Part shown: piece after piece, positions 15,763 through 22,500 of the stretch
How positions within the stretch are numbered: the stretch's first letter is position 1
How the letters are laid out: each line of letters opens with the position of its first letter
Origin: JAFKKS01 sp039808325
Lineage (GTDB): Bacteria > Pseudomonadota > Alphaproteobacteria > Rhizobiales > Xanthobacteraceae
Reading direction: 5' to 3'
DNA length: 22,500 nt
Assembly (NCBI GenBank): GCA_039808325.1
Contig: JBDHSU010000064.1
Span: forward strand, 1-22,500
Translations under genes and position numbers: made by a program
Notes under the pieces: model-generated
Told to the model about the DNA's origin: nothing
Databases searched by the model: none
The model's input: the letters and a program-made list of their open reading frames with translations, nothing else

Positions 15763-15813
15763 AGAGCGGGATGCGGGCGGAAAACCGCTCCACACTTTTC
15801 TTCATCCCGTCTA
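15763..15813. repeat. Inverted repeat overlapping a gene end
   Basis: AGAGCGGGATG at 15763-15773 faces CATCCCGTCTA at 15803-15813, an inverted match broken by a one-base loss. Between them are GCGGAAAACCGC (an inner dyad) and CACACTTTTC. The right end contains the TAG stop codon of the carboxymuconolactone-decarboxylase-like gene. I recall this repeat type from Bradyrhizobium-like genomes. Confidence 0.65.
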
Positions 15814-16362
15814 GTCGACGAACGGCGGCTTTTCTCCCGGCGGCAATTCGAAATTGAAGGCGCCGATCTGCATCGCCATCAGCGTGTAGTAGCCGGTGAT
15901 GGCGACGAGCTCCACGAGGTCCTTCGGTCCGAGCACCTTGACGGCGTTCTCGTAAGTCTTCTGGCTGAGCTTGTAGCCGTCCATCAGCTCCATCACGACG
16001 TCGTAGAGCGCGATGTCGTCCTCACGAGTGAAATCCGGGCGCCGCTTGTCGGCCAACGCTTCGATGATCGGCTCCTCGATGCCGGCTTCCCGCGCGTAGG
16101 GCAGGTGGAGATGCCACTCGACCGGCGATTTCGCCGCGCGGCCCGTAATCAGGATCGCCAGCTCACGCTTGCGATAATCGAGGCAACGATGACGCATGAA
16201 CGAGCCGAACTGCACGATCAGGCGCGCGAGTTCGGGACTGCGCATCCAGGTGAGATGCGTGATCGCGACACCGGTGCGCGGATGCGCCTCCTGAAATTCC
16301 TTGTAGATGGCGCGCTGCTCGTCGTTCATCTGGTCCTGAGTCAGGGGCGGCAGTCGTGACAT
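15811..16362 (-). CDS. Carboxymuconolactone decarboxylase family protein
   Basis: The 183-residue protein has the all-helical CMD/AhpD-like fold. Its core RELAILITGRAAKSPVEWHLH (residues 66-86) and the following LPYAREAGI are typical of the decarboxylase-like branch. It lacks the CxxC pair of AhpD peroxidases, so thiol peroxidase activity is not expected. The actual reaction is unknown; many such proteins are annotated as 4-carboxymuconolactone decarboxylase without proof. The ATG at 16362 is preceded by AAGGACC; an extension to 16458 is Arg-rich and unlike the family. It lies 167 bases downstream of the molybdenum hydroxylase large subunit on the same strand. A joint role in degradation of an aromatic compound is possible but not shown. 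Confidence 0.85.
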   Translation of the reverse strand: MSRLPPLTQDQMNDEQRAIYKEFQEAHPRTGVAITHLTWMRSPELARLIVQFGSFMRHRCLDYRKRELAILITGRAAKSPVEWHLHLPYAREAGIEEPIIEALADKRRPDFTREDDIALYDVVMELMDGYKLSQKTYENAVKVLGPKDLVELVAITGYYTLMAMQIGAFNFELPPGEKPPFVD

Positions 16363-16427
16363 CGTGAGCGGTCCTTGATTGAGGTTGCGGCCGCACGCGC
16401 GGAAAGCGCGGCGGCGAGGCGTGCGAC

Positions 16428-16437
16428 GGAACGTTCC
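16428..16437. promoter_or_regulatory. 10-base palindrome upstream of the CMD-family gene
   Basis: GGAACGTTCC is a perfect palindrome about 65 bases upstream of the start at 16362, within the 167-base gap after the hydroxylase operon. It is short enough to be chance. Confidence 0.2.
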
Positions 16438-16529
16438 ATACGCCCGGCAAGCGGTCAATCGCGCCGACGCAACGACAAGCGATCACCGGCGGGCGGTTCC
16501 GCGGTCCGTCGCGACATCCATCGAGCGCA

Positions 16530-18749
16530 TCAGATCGAGCGCAGCGCCGCCCTGACCTTTTCCGGTTTGAACGGCACCGAGCGCACGCGCGCGCCGGTCG
16601 CATCGAAGATCGCGTTGGAAATGGCGGACGGGATCAGGGCGGCGGTCGGCTCTCCGGCACCCCATGGCTTTTCCGTCGGCCTGTCGATCAGTTCGATCAC
16701 CAACTCCGGCAGTTCCGAGAACCGCAGGATCGGATAGCTCGCCCAATCGAGGCTCGTCACCATGCCGCGGTCGAAAGTGATTTCTTCCTTCATCGTGCGG
16801 CTGACGGTCTGGATGACGTTGCCCTCGATCTGCGCGCGAACGCCGTTCGGATTGATGATCTGCCCGCAGTCATGAACGACATAGACCTTCGGGACACGAA
16901 CATCGCCGGAGGTACGGTCAACCTCCACGTCCGCCACCACGCCGACATACGTGCGCACAAGCTCGTATTTGACGTAAGAGACACCGCGCCCTGTCACCAC
17001 GTTCCCCTTGATGTCCTTGCGGGGCGATGCACGCTTCTCCCACTTCGCGATTTTCGCAAGCCGGTCGAGCACCTCCAGCCCGCGCTTGTCGGCGGGGTCG
17101 GTATATTTGACGCGAAGCTCCAGCGGGTCGGCCTTCAGCGCCGCCGCGATTTCGTCGAGGAAGCTCTCGTTGGCGAACGTGTTCTGCATGCGCCCCGGCG
17201 TCCTGATCCAGGAGGGACGGAACGGCGTCGTTTCCAACCGGTGACAGACGGTCTTGATGTTCGGAAATTTATAGCCGATGGCGGAATCGTTCACGATGCC
17301 GCCCGGCGCCAGTTTACCGACGACAGGCCGATCGCTCAGGGTCGCGGCGACGAGATCGACCATCCCAGCCGCGCCCTGCGGAATGAAGAATTCGCTCTCC
17401 CAGGCTGTGACGTTCCCGGAGGCATCGATATTGGCTCGCAGATCGATCAGGGTCGGCGGCCCCTTCGGGTCCCAGCCGTGTTCGTCGGCGCGCGACCACT
17501 GCACCCGCACCGGCTTATCCATGATCTTCGCGAGCAACGTGGCATCGGCCGCGGCATCCTCATGCCCGTTGCGGCCGTAACAGCCGGCACCGTCGACATA
17601 GATGCAGCGCACGTCGGCGTCCGGCATCTTCATCATCATCGCCAACTGCTTGCGCAGGTTGTGCGTGGCCTGCGACGCCGACCAGCATGTCAGTTTGCCG
17701 TCCTTGAATTCGGCGACCGCGCAGGACGGCCCGATCGAGCCATGCGTGTGGATGGCGAAATCGTAGGTTGCCTTAATCTTTTTGCCGTCCGTCGCCATCG
17801 CCGCGGCGCTGTCGCCGATATTGCTGGTGACGTCGTCCGTCACGATCTTGGTCGAGCGCACATGCTCCCAGAGCTTGGCCTGGTCCGGCAGGGTCTCCGA
17901 TTTCGACCATGTCGCCTTGAGCTCGCGCGCGGCACGCACCGCCGCCCATTCCGTCTCCGTCACGACGGCGAGGAAGTTTCCGTCGCGAACGACCTTGACG
18001 ACGCCGGGAACGTCTTCGATCGAACTCTCATCGACGCTTTGCAGCGTCGCGCCGATCGCGGGCGGACGGATGACGCTTCCGTGCAGCATTCCCGGCACGC
18101 GGAAATCCTGCATGTAGGTGAACGTGCCGGTGAGTTTCTCGGGAATATCGCGGCGCGGGATCGGCTTGCCGACGATCTTGTAGTCGGCCGGATTTTTAGC
18201 CTGCGCCGCCGGATCGACCTTCAGCATGAAGCTCTTGCCGCCGATCAGCTCGGCGTAGGTCACGCGCCCGCCCCCGGATTTCGCCGTGATCACGCCTTCG
18301 GCAACGGCGAGATCGTCCTTGGCGGCGCCGAGCCGTTGCGCCGCCTGGTCGAGCAGCGCGCTCCGCGCCGTCGCGGCGGCCTGCCTGATCTGCATGCCCC
18401 CCATTTGGATCGTCTGGCTGCCGTAGGTCGGGCCCTGGTCGGGGGTGAGCGTCGTGTCGCCTTCGATGGTCGTGACGTTCGCGAGAGGCACATCGAGTTC
18501 TTCCGCGACGATCTGCTGGATACCGATGCGGATGCCGGTGCCGAGATCGACCTTGCCCGAGTAGACCGTCACCATCCCCTTGTCGTCGATGGCGAGAAAC
18601 GTATCGACCTGATCGAGCGTGACGGGCTTGCCCGCGGCAGCCGCCTCCTGCGCGAACGCATCCGATCGGTTCGCAAGCGAGAAAGCCACGACCAGCGCGC
18701 CGGTGCCTTTCAGAATATCGCGGCGGGAAGGCTTGAGATGCACATTCAT
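16530..18749 (-). CDS. Molybdopterin subunit of a xanthine-oxidase-family dehydrogenase (IorB/aldehyde dehydrogenase-like)
   Basis: This 739-residue protein is the catalytic molybdenum cofactor subunit of a periplasmic hydroxylase resembling isoquinoline 1-oxidoreductase beta, nicotinate dehydrogenase and membrane-bound aldehyde dehydrogenases. A TAT signal, SRRDILKGTGALVVAFSL, sits at 8-25, so it should be exported folded. The N-terminal half has VDLGTGIRIGIQQIVAEELD (67-86) and the hammerhead-like region around 205-300. The cofactor region includes GAGCYGRNGHEDAAADA (387-403), GRMQNTFANESFLDE (519-533) and WGAGEPTAALIPSAI (696-710), where Glu700 is the expected catalytic base. The ATG at 18749 has GAGGAGG five bases upstream. 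It follows the 2Fe-2S gene after 10 bases. The substrate cannot be told from the sequence. A chaperone of the XdhC/CoxI type is not in this window. Confidence 0.92.
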   Translation of the reverse strand: MNVHLKPSRRDILKGTGALVVAFSLANRSDAFAQEAAAAGKPVTLDQVDTFLAIDDKGMVTVYSGKVDLGTGIRIGIQQIVAEELDVPLANVTTIEGDTTLTPDQGPTYGSQTIQMGGMQIRQAAATARSALLDQAAQRLGAAKDDLAVAEGVITAKSGGGRVTYAELIGGKSFMLKVDPAAQAKNPADYKIVGKPIPRRDIPEKLTGTFTYMQDFRVPGMLHGSVIRPPAIGATLQSVDESSIEDVPGVVKVVRDGNFLAVVTETEWAAVRAARELKATWSKSETLPDQAKLWEHVRSTKIVTDDVTSNIGDSAAAMATDGKKIKATYDFAIHTHGSIGPSCAVAEFKDGKLTCWSASQATHNLRKQLAMMMKMPDADVRCIYVDGAGCYGRNGHEDAAADATLLAKIMDKPVRVQWSRADEHGWDPKGPPTLIDLRANIDASGNVTAWESEFFIPQGAAGMVDLVAATLSDRPVVGKLAPGGIVNDSAIGYKFPNIKTVCHRLETTPFRPSWIRTPGRMQNTFANESFLDEIAAALKADPLELRVKYTDPADKRGLEVLDRLAKIAKWEKRASPRKDIKGNVVTGRGVSYVKYELVRTYVGVVADVEVDRTSGDVRVPKVYVVHDCGQIINPNGVRAQIEGNVIQTVSRTMKEEITFDRGMVTSLDWASYPILRFSELPELVIELIDRPTEKPWGAGEPTAALIPSAISNAIFDATGARVRSVPFKPEKVRAALRSI

Positions 18750-18759
18750 GACAGCCTCC

Positions 18760-19218
18760 TCAAGCGACGGCCGCGCGCTTGATCGCGCGCATGATGGCCG
18801 CATGGGTGCCGCAACGGCAGAGGTTCGGCTCCATGTGACGGCGGATTTCATCGTCCGTCGGATTCGGCTTCTTGTTCAGCAGAGCCTGCGCCTGCATCAC
18901 CATGCCGGAGATGCAGTAGCCGCACTGCGCCGCCTCCTCGTCGATGAAAGCCTGTTGCAGCTTGTTCGGCTTGCCGCCTTCCATCAGTCCTTCAAGGGTG
19001 GTGACCGCGCGATCGCCGACAGCCGTGACCGGCAGCACGCAGGAGAAGGTCGCACGCCCGTCGACATGAACCATGCAGGCGCCGCACTGCCCGAGCCCAC
19101 AGCCAAACCGCGGGCCGTGCAGCCCGAGATTGTCGCGCAGGACATACAGAAGCGGCGTCGAGGGATCGGCGACGTCGATTTCTTGCGACTTGCCATTGAC
19201 GCGCAGCGAAACCTTCAT
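18760..19218 (-). CDS. 2Fe-2S subunit of the molybdenum hydroxylase
   Basis: This 152-residue protein is the small electron-transfer subunit with two 2Fe-2S clusters. The plant-ferredoxin-type domain has Cys40, Cys45, Cys48 and Cys60 (GCGLGQCGAC, then FSC). The C-terminal helical domain has Cys99, Cys102, Cys134 and Cys136 (QCGYC, then LCRCG). All eight ligands are present. It has no signal peptide and is expected to be carried out of the cytoplasm by the TAT signal of its large partner. The ATG at 19218 overlaps the TGA of the cytochrome gene in ATGA, with AAGGAG seven bases upstream. This coupling supports a single complex. Confidence 0.95.
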   Translation of the reverse strand: MKVSLRVNGKSQEIDVADPSTPLLYVLRDNLGLHGPRFGCGLGQCGACMVHVDGRATFSCVLPVTAVGDRAVTTLEGLMEGGKPNKLQQAFIDEEAAQCGYCISGMVMQAQALLNKKPNPTDDEIRRHMEPNLCRCGTHAAIMRAIKRAAVA

Positions 19219-20492
19219 GGCTGGGCTCCTTCCTGCCGGGCTTTGGCGATCTGCGACTTTACGTCGGTCCATTGCGGCTGGTCGGTGTAACGCGCACGGA
19301 CATACTCGACGACCGATGCGATCTGCTCGTCCGTCAAGGTGCCCGCGAACGCCGGCATGTAAGGCCCTCCGTCCGTGCGGTAAGCCTCGATGCCGTGCAT
19401 GACGACGCGAACGGCATTGGCCGATTCCGGCTGCCGGACGGCCGTGCTGTAAGCCAGCGAGACCGCTTGCGACGGCCCGACATCGTGCCGGTCGTTATGA
19501 CACTTGGCGCAGGCGCCATTGTAGATCGCCACCACGTCGGCCGGCTGATCCGTCAGAACCTTGCCGCCGGCGGGAATCGCGGCCTTTGCCGCCTCGGTAC
19601 CCGGCGAGAGGCTGGCGATGTAGGTCGCGATCGCGCGCACATCGTCCTGCGAGGCGCGGCCGAGATTTTTCGCCACATCGGCCATCGGCCCGGCGGCCGC
19701 GCCGTGCAGCTTGTGCCAACCGGTCGAAAGATATTCGGCGAGCTGATCCGCGGTCCATTTGTGGGCCGTCACGAGAGACGCGTTCAGCGCAGGCGCGTTC
19801 CACCCTTCCGCGGCGCCGCCGGCATAAGCGCTGTCCTTCTTCTCGCCGCCGAGCGCGTTGCGCGGCGTATGGCATGAGCCGCAATGGCCGAGTCCTTCGA
19901 CCAGATAGCGTCCGCGATTCCATTCGGCGCTCTTGTTCGGGTCGGGATCGAGCGCATTCCGATGCAGGAACAGAAGTTTCCAGCCGGCGACGATGGGGCG
20001 GAAGTTGAACGGAAAATCCAGCTCGTTCGCGGGGACGATGTTGCGCACCGCCGGCTTGCTCATCAGGAAGGCGTAAAGCGCGCGGATGTCCTCGTCCGTC
20101 GCATGCGTGAAATGATCGTAGGGAAATGCGGGATAAAGCTGCCGGCCCTCGCGATCGACGCCGTCGCGCATGGCGCGCTTGAAGGCTTCCTCCGACCACG
20201 AACCGATGCCGGTGTCGACATCGGGCGTCAGATTGCTGGCGTAGATCGTGCCGAAAGGCGTCGGAACGGGACGGCCGCCGGCATAGGCGGGACCGTTCGC
20301 GGCGGTATGGCAGTCGGCACAGTTTCCGATCGCGGCAAGTTCAGCGCCGTGATCGATCGTTTTGCGATCCGTATTGACGGCGGCGTTCGCGGCGACCGGC
20401 GCTATGGCGGGACGCCATGCCAGTCCAAAACCGACCAGAAGAACCAAAATTCCCACAGCCGCCGCTGCGAGCAGAATACGGCGTAACGTCAT
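19215..20492 (-). CDS. Tri-heme cytochrome c subunit of the hydroxylase
   Basis: This 425-residue protein carries electrons from the 2Fe-2S subunit to the respiratory chain on the periplasmic face. Residues 7-25 form an uncleaved or cleaved hydrophobic anchor. Three CXXCH heme sites are present at 58-62 (CADCH), 204-208 (CGSCH) and 328-332 (CAKCH). Met270 in GPMADV and Met379 in GPYMPAF are likely axial ligands of the second and third hemes. In the first domain the usual position reads LYPAFPY, with Phe123 and no obvious methionine. The architecture matches the cytochrome subunits of aldehyde and gluconate dehydrogenases. It is the first gene of the operon, with its promoter expected in 20493-20733; GGGGTAGG lies just upstream of the ATG. 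Confidence 0.94.
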   Translation of the reverse strand: MTLRRILLAAAAVGILVLLVGFGLAWRPAIAPVAANAAVNTDRKTIDHGAELAAIGNCADCHTAANGPAYAGGRPVPTPFGTIYASNLTPDVDTGIGSWSEEAFKRAMRDGVDREGRQLYPAFPYDHFTHATDEDIRALYAFLMSKPAVRNIVPANELDFPFNFRPIVAGWKLLFLHRNALDPDPNKSAEWNRGRYLVEGLGHCGSCHTPRNALGGEKKDSAYAGGAAEGWNAPALNASLVTAHKWTADQLAEYLSTGWHKLHGAAAGPMADVAKNLGRASQDDVRAIATYIASLSPGTEAAKAAIPAGGKVLTDQPADVVAIYNGACAKCHNDRHDVGPSQAVSLAYSTAVRQPESANAVRVVMHGIEAYRTDGGPYMPAFAGTLTDEQIASVVEYVRARYTDQPQWTDVKSQIAKARQEGAQP

Positions 20493-20554
20493 TTACCTAC
20501 CCCAAGGCATATCCAGGAAGTAGTCGCTGACGAACTTATAGGAGCTCTAAACAA

Positions 20555-20788
20555 ATGGCCAGTTCGCAGCCATCAAAAGAGTTCGCACGCGATGTTCGCG
20601 AGCGCTTGCATCGTTTACGAAAGCTTGCGTTGCAAACGAAGAAGCGCCGTCACTTCGCGCGCCGGAAGCGGCTTGCGCGCGGGATCGTGCGTGCGGCGCG
20701 ACGCATCGTTTCCGAGACTGCGTGCTGCAATGGTCAGCTATGCAAGCCCGGCGCCTCCTGGCCGGTGCGCGCGACATATTCGGTGTAG
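20555..20788 (+). CDS. Possible small basic protein, doubtful
   Basis: An ATG at 20555 preceded by ATAGGAG opens a 77-codon frame whose first 55 residues are highly basic and helical in pattern (RERLHRLRKLALQTKKRRHF). Its last 18 codons run antisense into the end of the ABC-F gene. The codons are less GC-biased at third positions than neighbouring genes. It is divergent from the cytochrome operon, 62 bases away. It may be a real small gene, or chance in an otherwise empty promoter region of 241 bases. Confidence 0.25.
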   Translation: MASSQPSKEFARDVRERLHRLRKLALQTKKRRHFARRKRLARGIVRAARRIVSETACCNGQLCKPGASWPVRATYSV

Positions 20789-22356
20789 CCGCCACCATAT
20801 TGGTGGACGCCATCCGGCGTCAGCTCCAGCACGCGGTTCGAGAGCGCGGAGAGGAAATGGCGGTCGTGCGACACGAACAGCATGGTGCCTTCGTAGTCGC
20901 TCAGCGCCGCGATCAGCATTTCCTTGGTCGCCATGTCCAGGTGGTTCGTCGGCTCGTCGAGCACGAGGAAGTTCGGAGGGTCGAACAGCATCATCGCCAT
21001 CACCAGCCGCGCCTTTTCGCCGCCCGAGAGCACGCGGCATTTCTTCTCCACGTCGTCGCCCGAGAATCCGAAGCACCCGGCGAGCGAGCGCAGCGCGCCC
21101 TGGCTCGCCTGCGGGAACGCGTCCTCGAGCTGCTGGAACACCGTGCGCTCGCCGTCGAGCAGGTCCATGGCGTGCTGCGCGAAATAGCCCATCTTCACGC
21201 TGCCGCCGATCGCGACCGTGCCGTTGTCGGGCCCGGTCGCGCCCGCCACCAGCTTCAGGAGCGTCGATTTGCCGGCGCCGTTCACGCCCATGACGCACCA
21301 GCGCTCGCGCCGGCGCACGCTGAAATCCAAGCCCTCGTAGATCTTGCGGCTGCCGTATCCTTTGCCGACGCCCCTCAGGATCGCGACGTCCTCGCCCGAG
21401 CGCGGCGCGGCCGGAAACTCGAACGCCACGCTCTGGCGGCGCTTGGGCGGCTCGACCTTCTCGATCTTATCGAGCTTCTTCACCCGGCTCTGCACTTGCG
21501 CCGCGTGCGAGGCGCGCGCCTTGAACCGCTCGATGAACTTGATCTCCTTGGCGAGCATCGCCTGCTGGCGCTCGAACTGCGCCTGCTGCTGCTTCTCGGC
21601 CAACGCGCGCTGCTGCTCGTAGAATTCGTAATTGCCCGCATAGGCCGTGAGCGTCCCGCCGTCGATCTCGAGCACCTTGTCGACGATGCGGTTCATGAAC
21701 TCGCGATCGTGCGAGGTCATCAGCAACGCGCCTTCGTAGCCTTGCAGGAAATGCTCCAGCCAGATGAGGCTTTCGAGGTCCAGATGATTGCTCGGCTCGT
21801 CGAGCAGCATGACGTCGGGACGCATCAGCAGGATGCGGGCGAGCGCGACGCGCATCTTCCAGCCGCCCGAGAGCTTGCCGACATCGCCGTCCATCATCTC
21901 CTGCGTGAACGACAGTCCGCTTAAGACCTCGCGCGCGCGGCCCTCCAGGGCATAGCCGTCGAGCTCCTCGAAACGGTGTTGCACCTCGCCATAGCTCTCG
22001 AGAATGCTGTCCATGTCGTCGGCGCGGTCCGGATCGGTCATCGCGGCTTCGAGCGCCTTGAGCTCGGCGGCGACTTCGGCCACCGCGCCGGCGCCGTCCA
22101 TCACCGCGGCGACCGCGCTGGCGCCCGACATCTCGCCGACGTCCTGGCTGAAGTAGCCGATGGTGACGCCGCGATCGATCGCCACCTGCCCTTCGTCGGG
22201 AAGCTCCTCGCCGGTGATCAGCCGGAACAGCGTCGTCTTGCCGGAGCCGTTCGGCCCGACGAGCCCGACCTTCTCGCCTCGCTGCAGCGCCGCGGACGCT
22301 TCGATGAAGACGATCTGATGGCCGTTCTGCTTGCTGATGTTATCGAGACGGATCAT
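20734..22356 (-). CDS. ABC-F family ATPase
   Basis: ABC-F proteins have two ATP-binding domains and no membrane part; those studied act on the ribosome as translation factors. The 540-residue protein has Walker A GPNGSGKT (34-41), signature LSGGW (162-166) and Walker B LLDEPSNHLD (184-193) in the first half. The second half has GVNGAGKS (357-364), LSGGE (443-447) and LVLDEPTNHLD (464-474). A charged, coiled interdomain linker lies at about 245-305 (EKQQQAQFERQQAM, then RVKKLDKIEK). The C-terminus ends soon after the second domain, without a long coiled coil as in Uup. Which subfamily (EttA, YbiT, YheS or Uup) is uncertain. The ATG at 22356 begins the conserved MIRLDNISK; a GTG at 22392 is an alternative. 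The ribosome site is weak. Confidence 0.93.
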   Translation of the reverse strand: MIRLDNISKQNGHQIVFIEASAALQRGEKVGLVGPNGSGKTTLFRLITGEELPDEGQVAIDRGVTIGYFSQDVGEMSGASAVAAVMDGAGAVAEVAAELKALEAAMTDPDRADDMDSILESYGEVQHRFEELDGYALEGRAREVLSGLSFTQEMMDGDVGKLSGGWKMRVALARILLMRPDVMLLDEPSNHLDLESLIWLEHFLQGYEGALLMTSHDREFMNRIVDKVLEIDGGTLTAYAGNYEFYEQQRALAEKQQQAQFERQQAMLAKEIKFIERFKARASHAAQVQSRVKKLDKIEKVEPPKRRQSVAFEFPAAPRSGEDVAILRGVGKGYGSRKIYEGLDFSVRRRERWCVMGVNGAGKSTLLKLVAGATGPDNGTVAIGGSVKMGYFAQHAMDLLDGERTVFQQLEDAFPQASQGALRSLAGCFGFSGDDVEKKCRVLSGGEKARLVMAMMLFDPPNFLVLDEPTNHLDMATKEMLIAALSDYEGTMLFVSHDRHFLSALSNRVLELTPDGVHQYGGGYTEYVARTGQEAPGLHS

Positions 22357-22438
22357 GGGCTCGCGGAGGTCGACGGGTCCCGCTCGCTCCACAAGAAACG
22401 ACGGCCGAAAATTCTTCCACTCGGATTAAGTACATGGC

Positions 22439-22500
22439 TGGTGCCGCAAGAGGGATTCGAACCCCCGACCCCGTCATTACGAATGACGTGCTCTACCAGC
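22439..22500 (-). tRNA. tRNA-Thr(CGU), 5' part off window
   Basis: Read on the minus strand, the anticodon arm CGTCA-TTCGTAA-TGACG gives anticodon CGU, which reads ACG (threonine). The variable loop is GGGTC, and the T arm is GGGGG-TTCGAAT-CCCTC with one G-U pair. The 3' acceptor strand is TTGCGGC, followed by discriminator A and an encoded CCA (22439-22441). The 5' acceptor strand and most of the D arm lie beyond the right edge. Confidence 0.93.

Larger units (their letters stand above)
15439..15810. other. Repeat-rich intergenic region
   Basis: These 372 bases contain no convincing gene. They hold the second copy of the palindromic repeat, a separate 21-base palindrome and a long inverted repeat that runs into the next gene's stop codon. 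The promoter of the two small minus-strand genes should lie at about 15440-15570. Confidence 0.65.

Noticed and set aside
16872..18782. A 636-codon plus-strand open frame
   Set aside because: It mirrors the molybdopterin subunit gene, which has clear family motifs; the plus frame has none.
1..22500. Phage, transposase, toxin-antitoxin or defence genes
   Set aside because: No integrase, transposase, restriction, toxin or nuclease motifs were seen in any plausible gene on either strand.

Overview
The window looks like the chromosome of a high-GC alphaproteobacterium of the order Hyphomicrobiales (Bradyrhizobium/Rhodopseudomonas/Rhodoplanes/Pseudolabrys-like). This rests on the very high GC content, on palindromic intergenic repeats of the kind scattered through those genomes, and on the order purH, heparinase-like gene, rsmB, htpX, which I recall from that group. 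The placement is inference; no search was run. Almost every gene lies on the minus strand. The one clear plus-strand gene is a carbamoyltransferase near the middle.

Layout from left to right. Positions 1-6046 hold purH (cut by the left edge), a heparinase II/III-like protein, rsmB and htpX, with a palindromic repeat between the last two. Positions 6047-8112 hold an exported L,D-transpeptidase and a GAF-domain histidine kinase, separated by a likely terminator. Positions 8245-12805 hold acetyl-CoA synthetase, an exported protein of unknown function, a METTL20-like protein lysine methyltransferase, an exported Gly/Arg-rich small protein with a strong terminator, and a 69-residue small protein.

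Positions 12806-15810 are the most accessory-looking part. They hold a stand-alone NodU/CmcH-type carbamoyltransferase, two overlapping small genes (one a zinc-ribbon protein), and two copies of one palindromic repeat plus further palindromes. Positions 15811-20492 hold a molybdenum hydroxylase operon (tri-heme cytochrome c, 2Fe-2S subunit, TAT-exported molybdopterin subunit) followed by a carboxymuconolactone-decarboxylase-like gene. The right end holds an ABC-F ATPase and a partial tRNA-Thr(CGU).

How the genes work together: the clearest functional unit is the molybdenum hydroxylase operon. It should oxidise an unidentified aldehyde or N-heteroaromatic substrate outside the cytoplasm and pass electrons through the 2Fe-2S and heme c centres to the respiratory chain. 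The remaining genes are mostly independent housekeeping or envelope functions. I found no phage, transposon, CRISPR array or defence system, and nothing I can defend as a new multi-gene system. The least explained items are the Gly/Arg-rich exported protein, the two overlapping small genes, the substrate of the hydroxylase and the target of the carbamoyltransferase.
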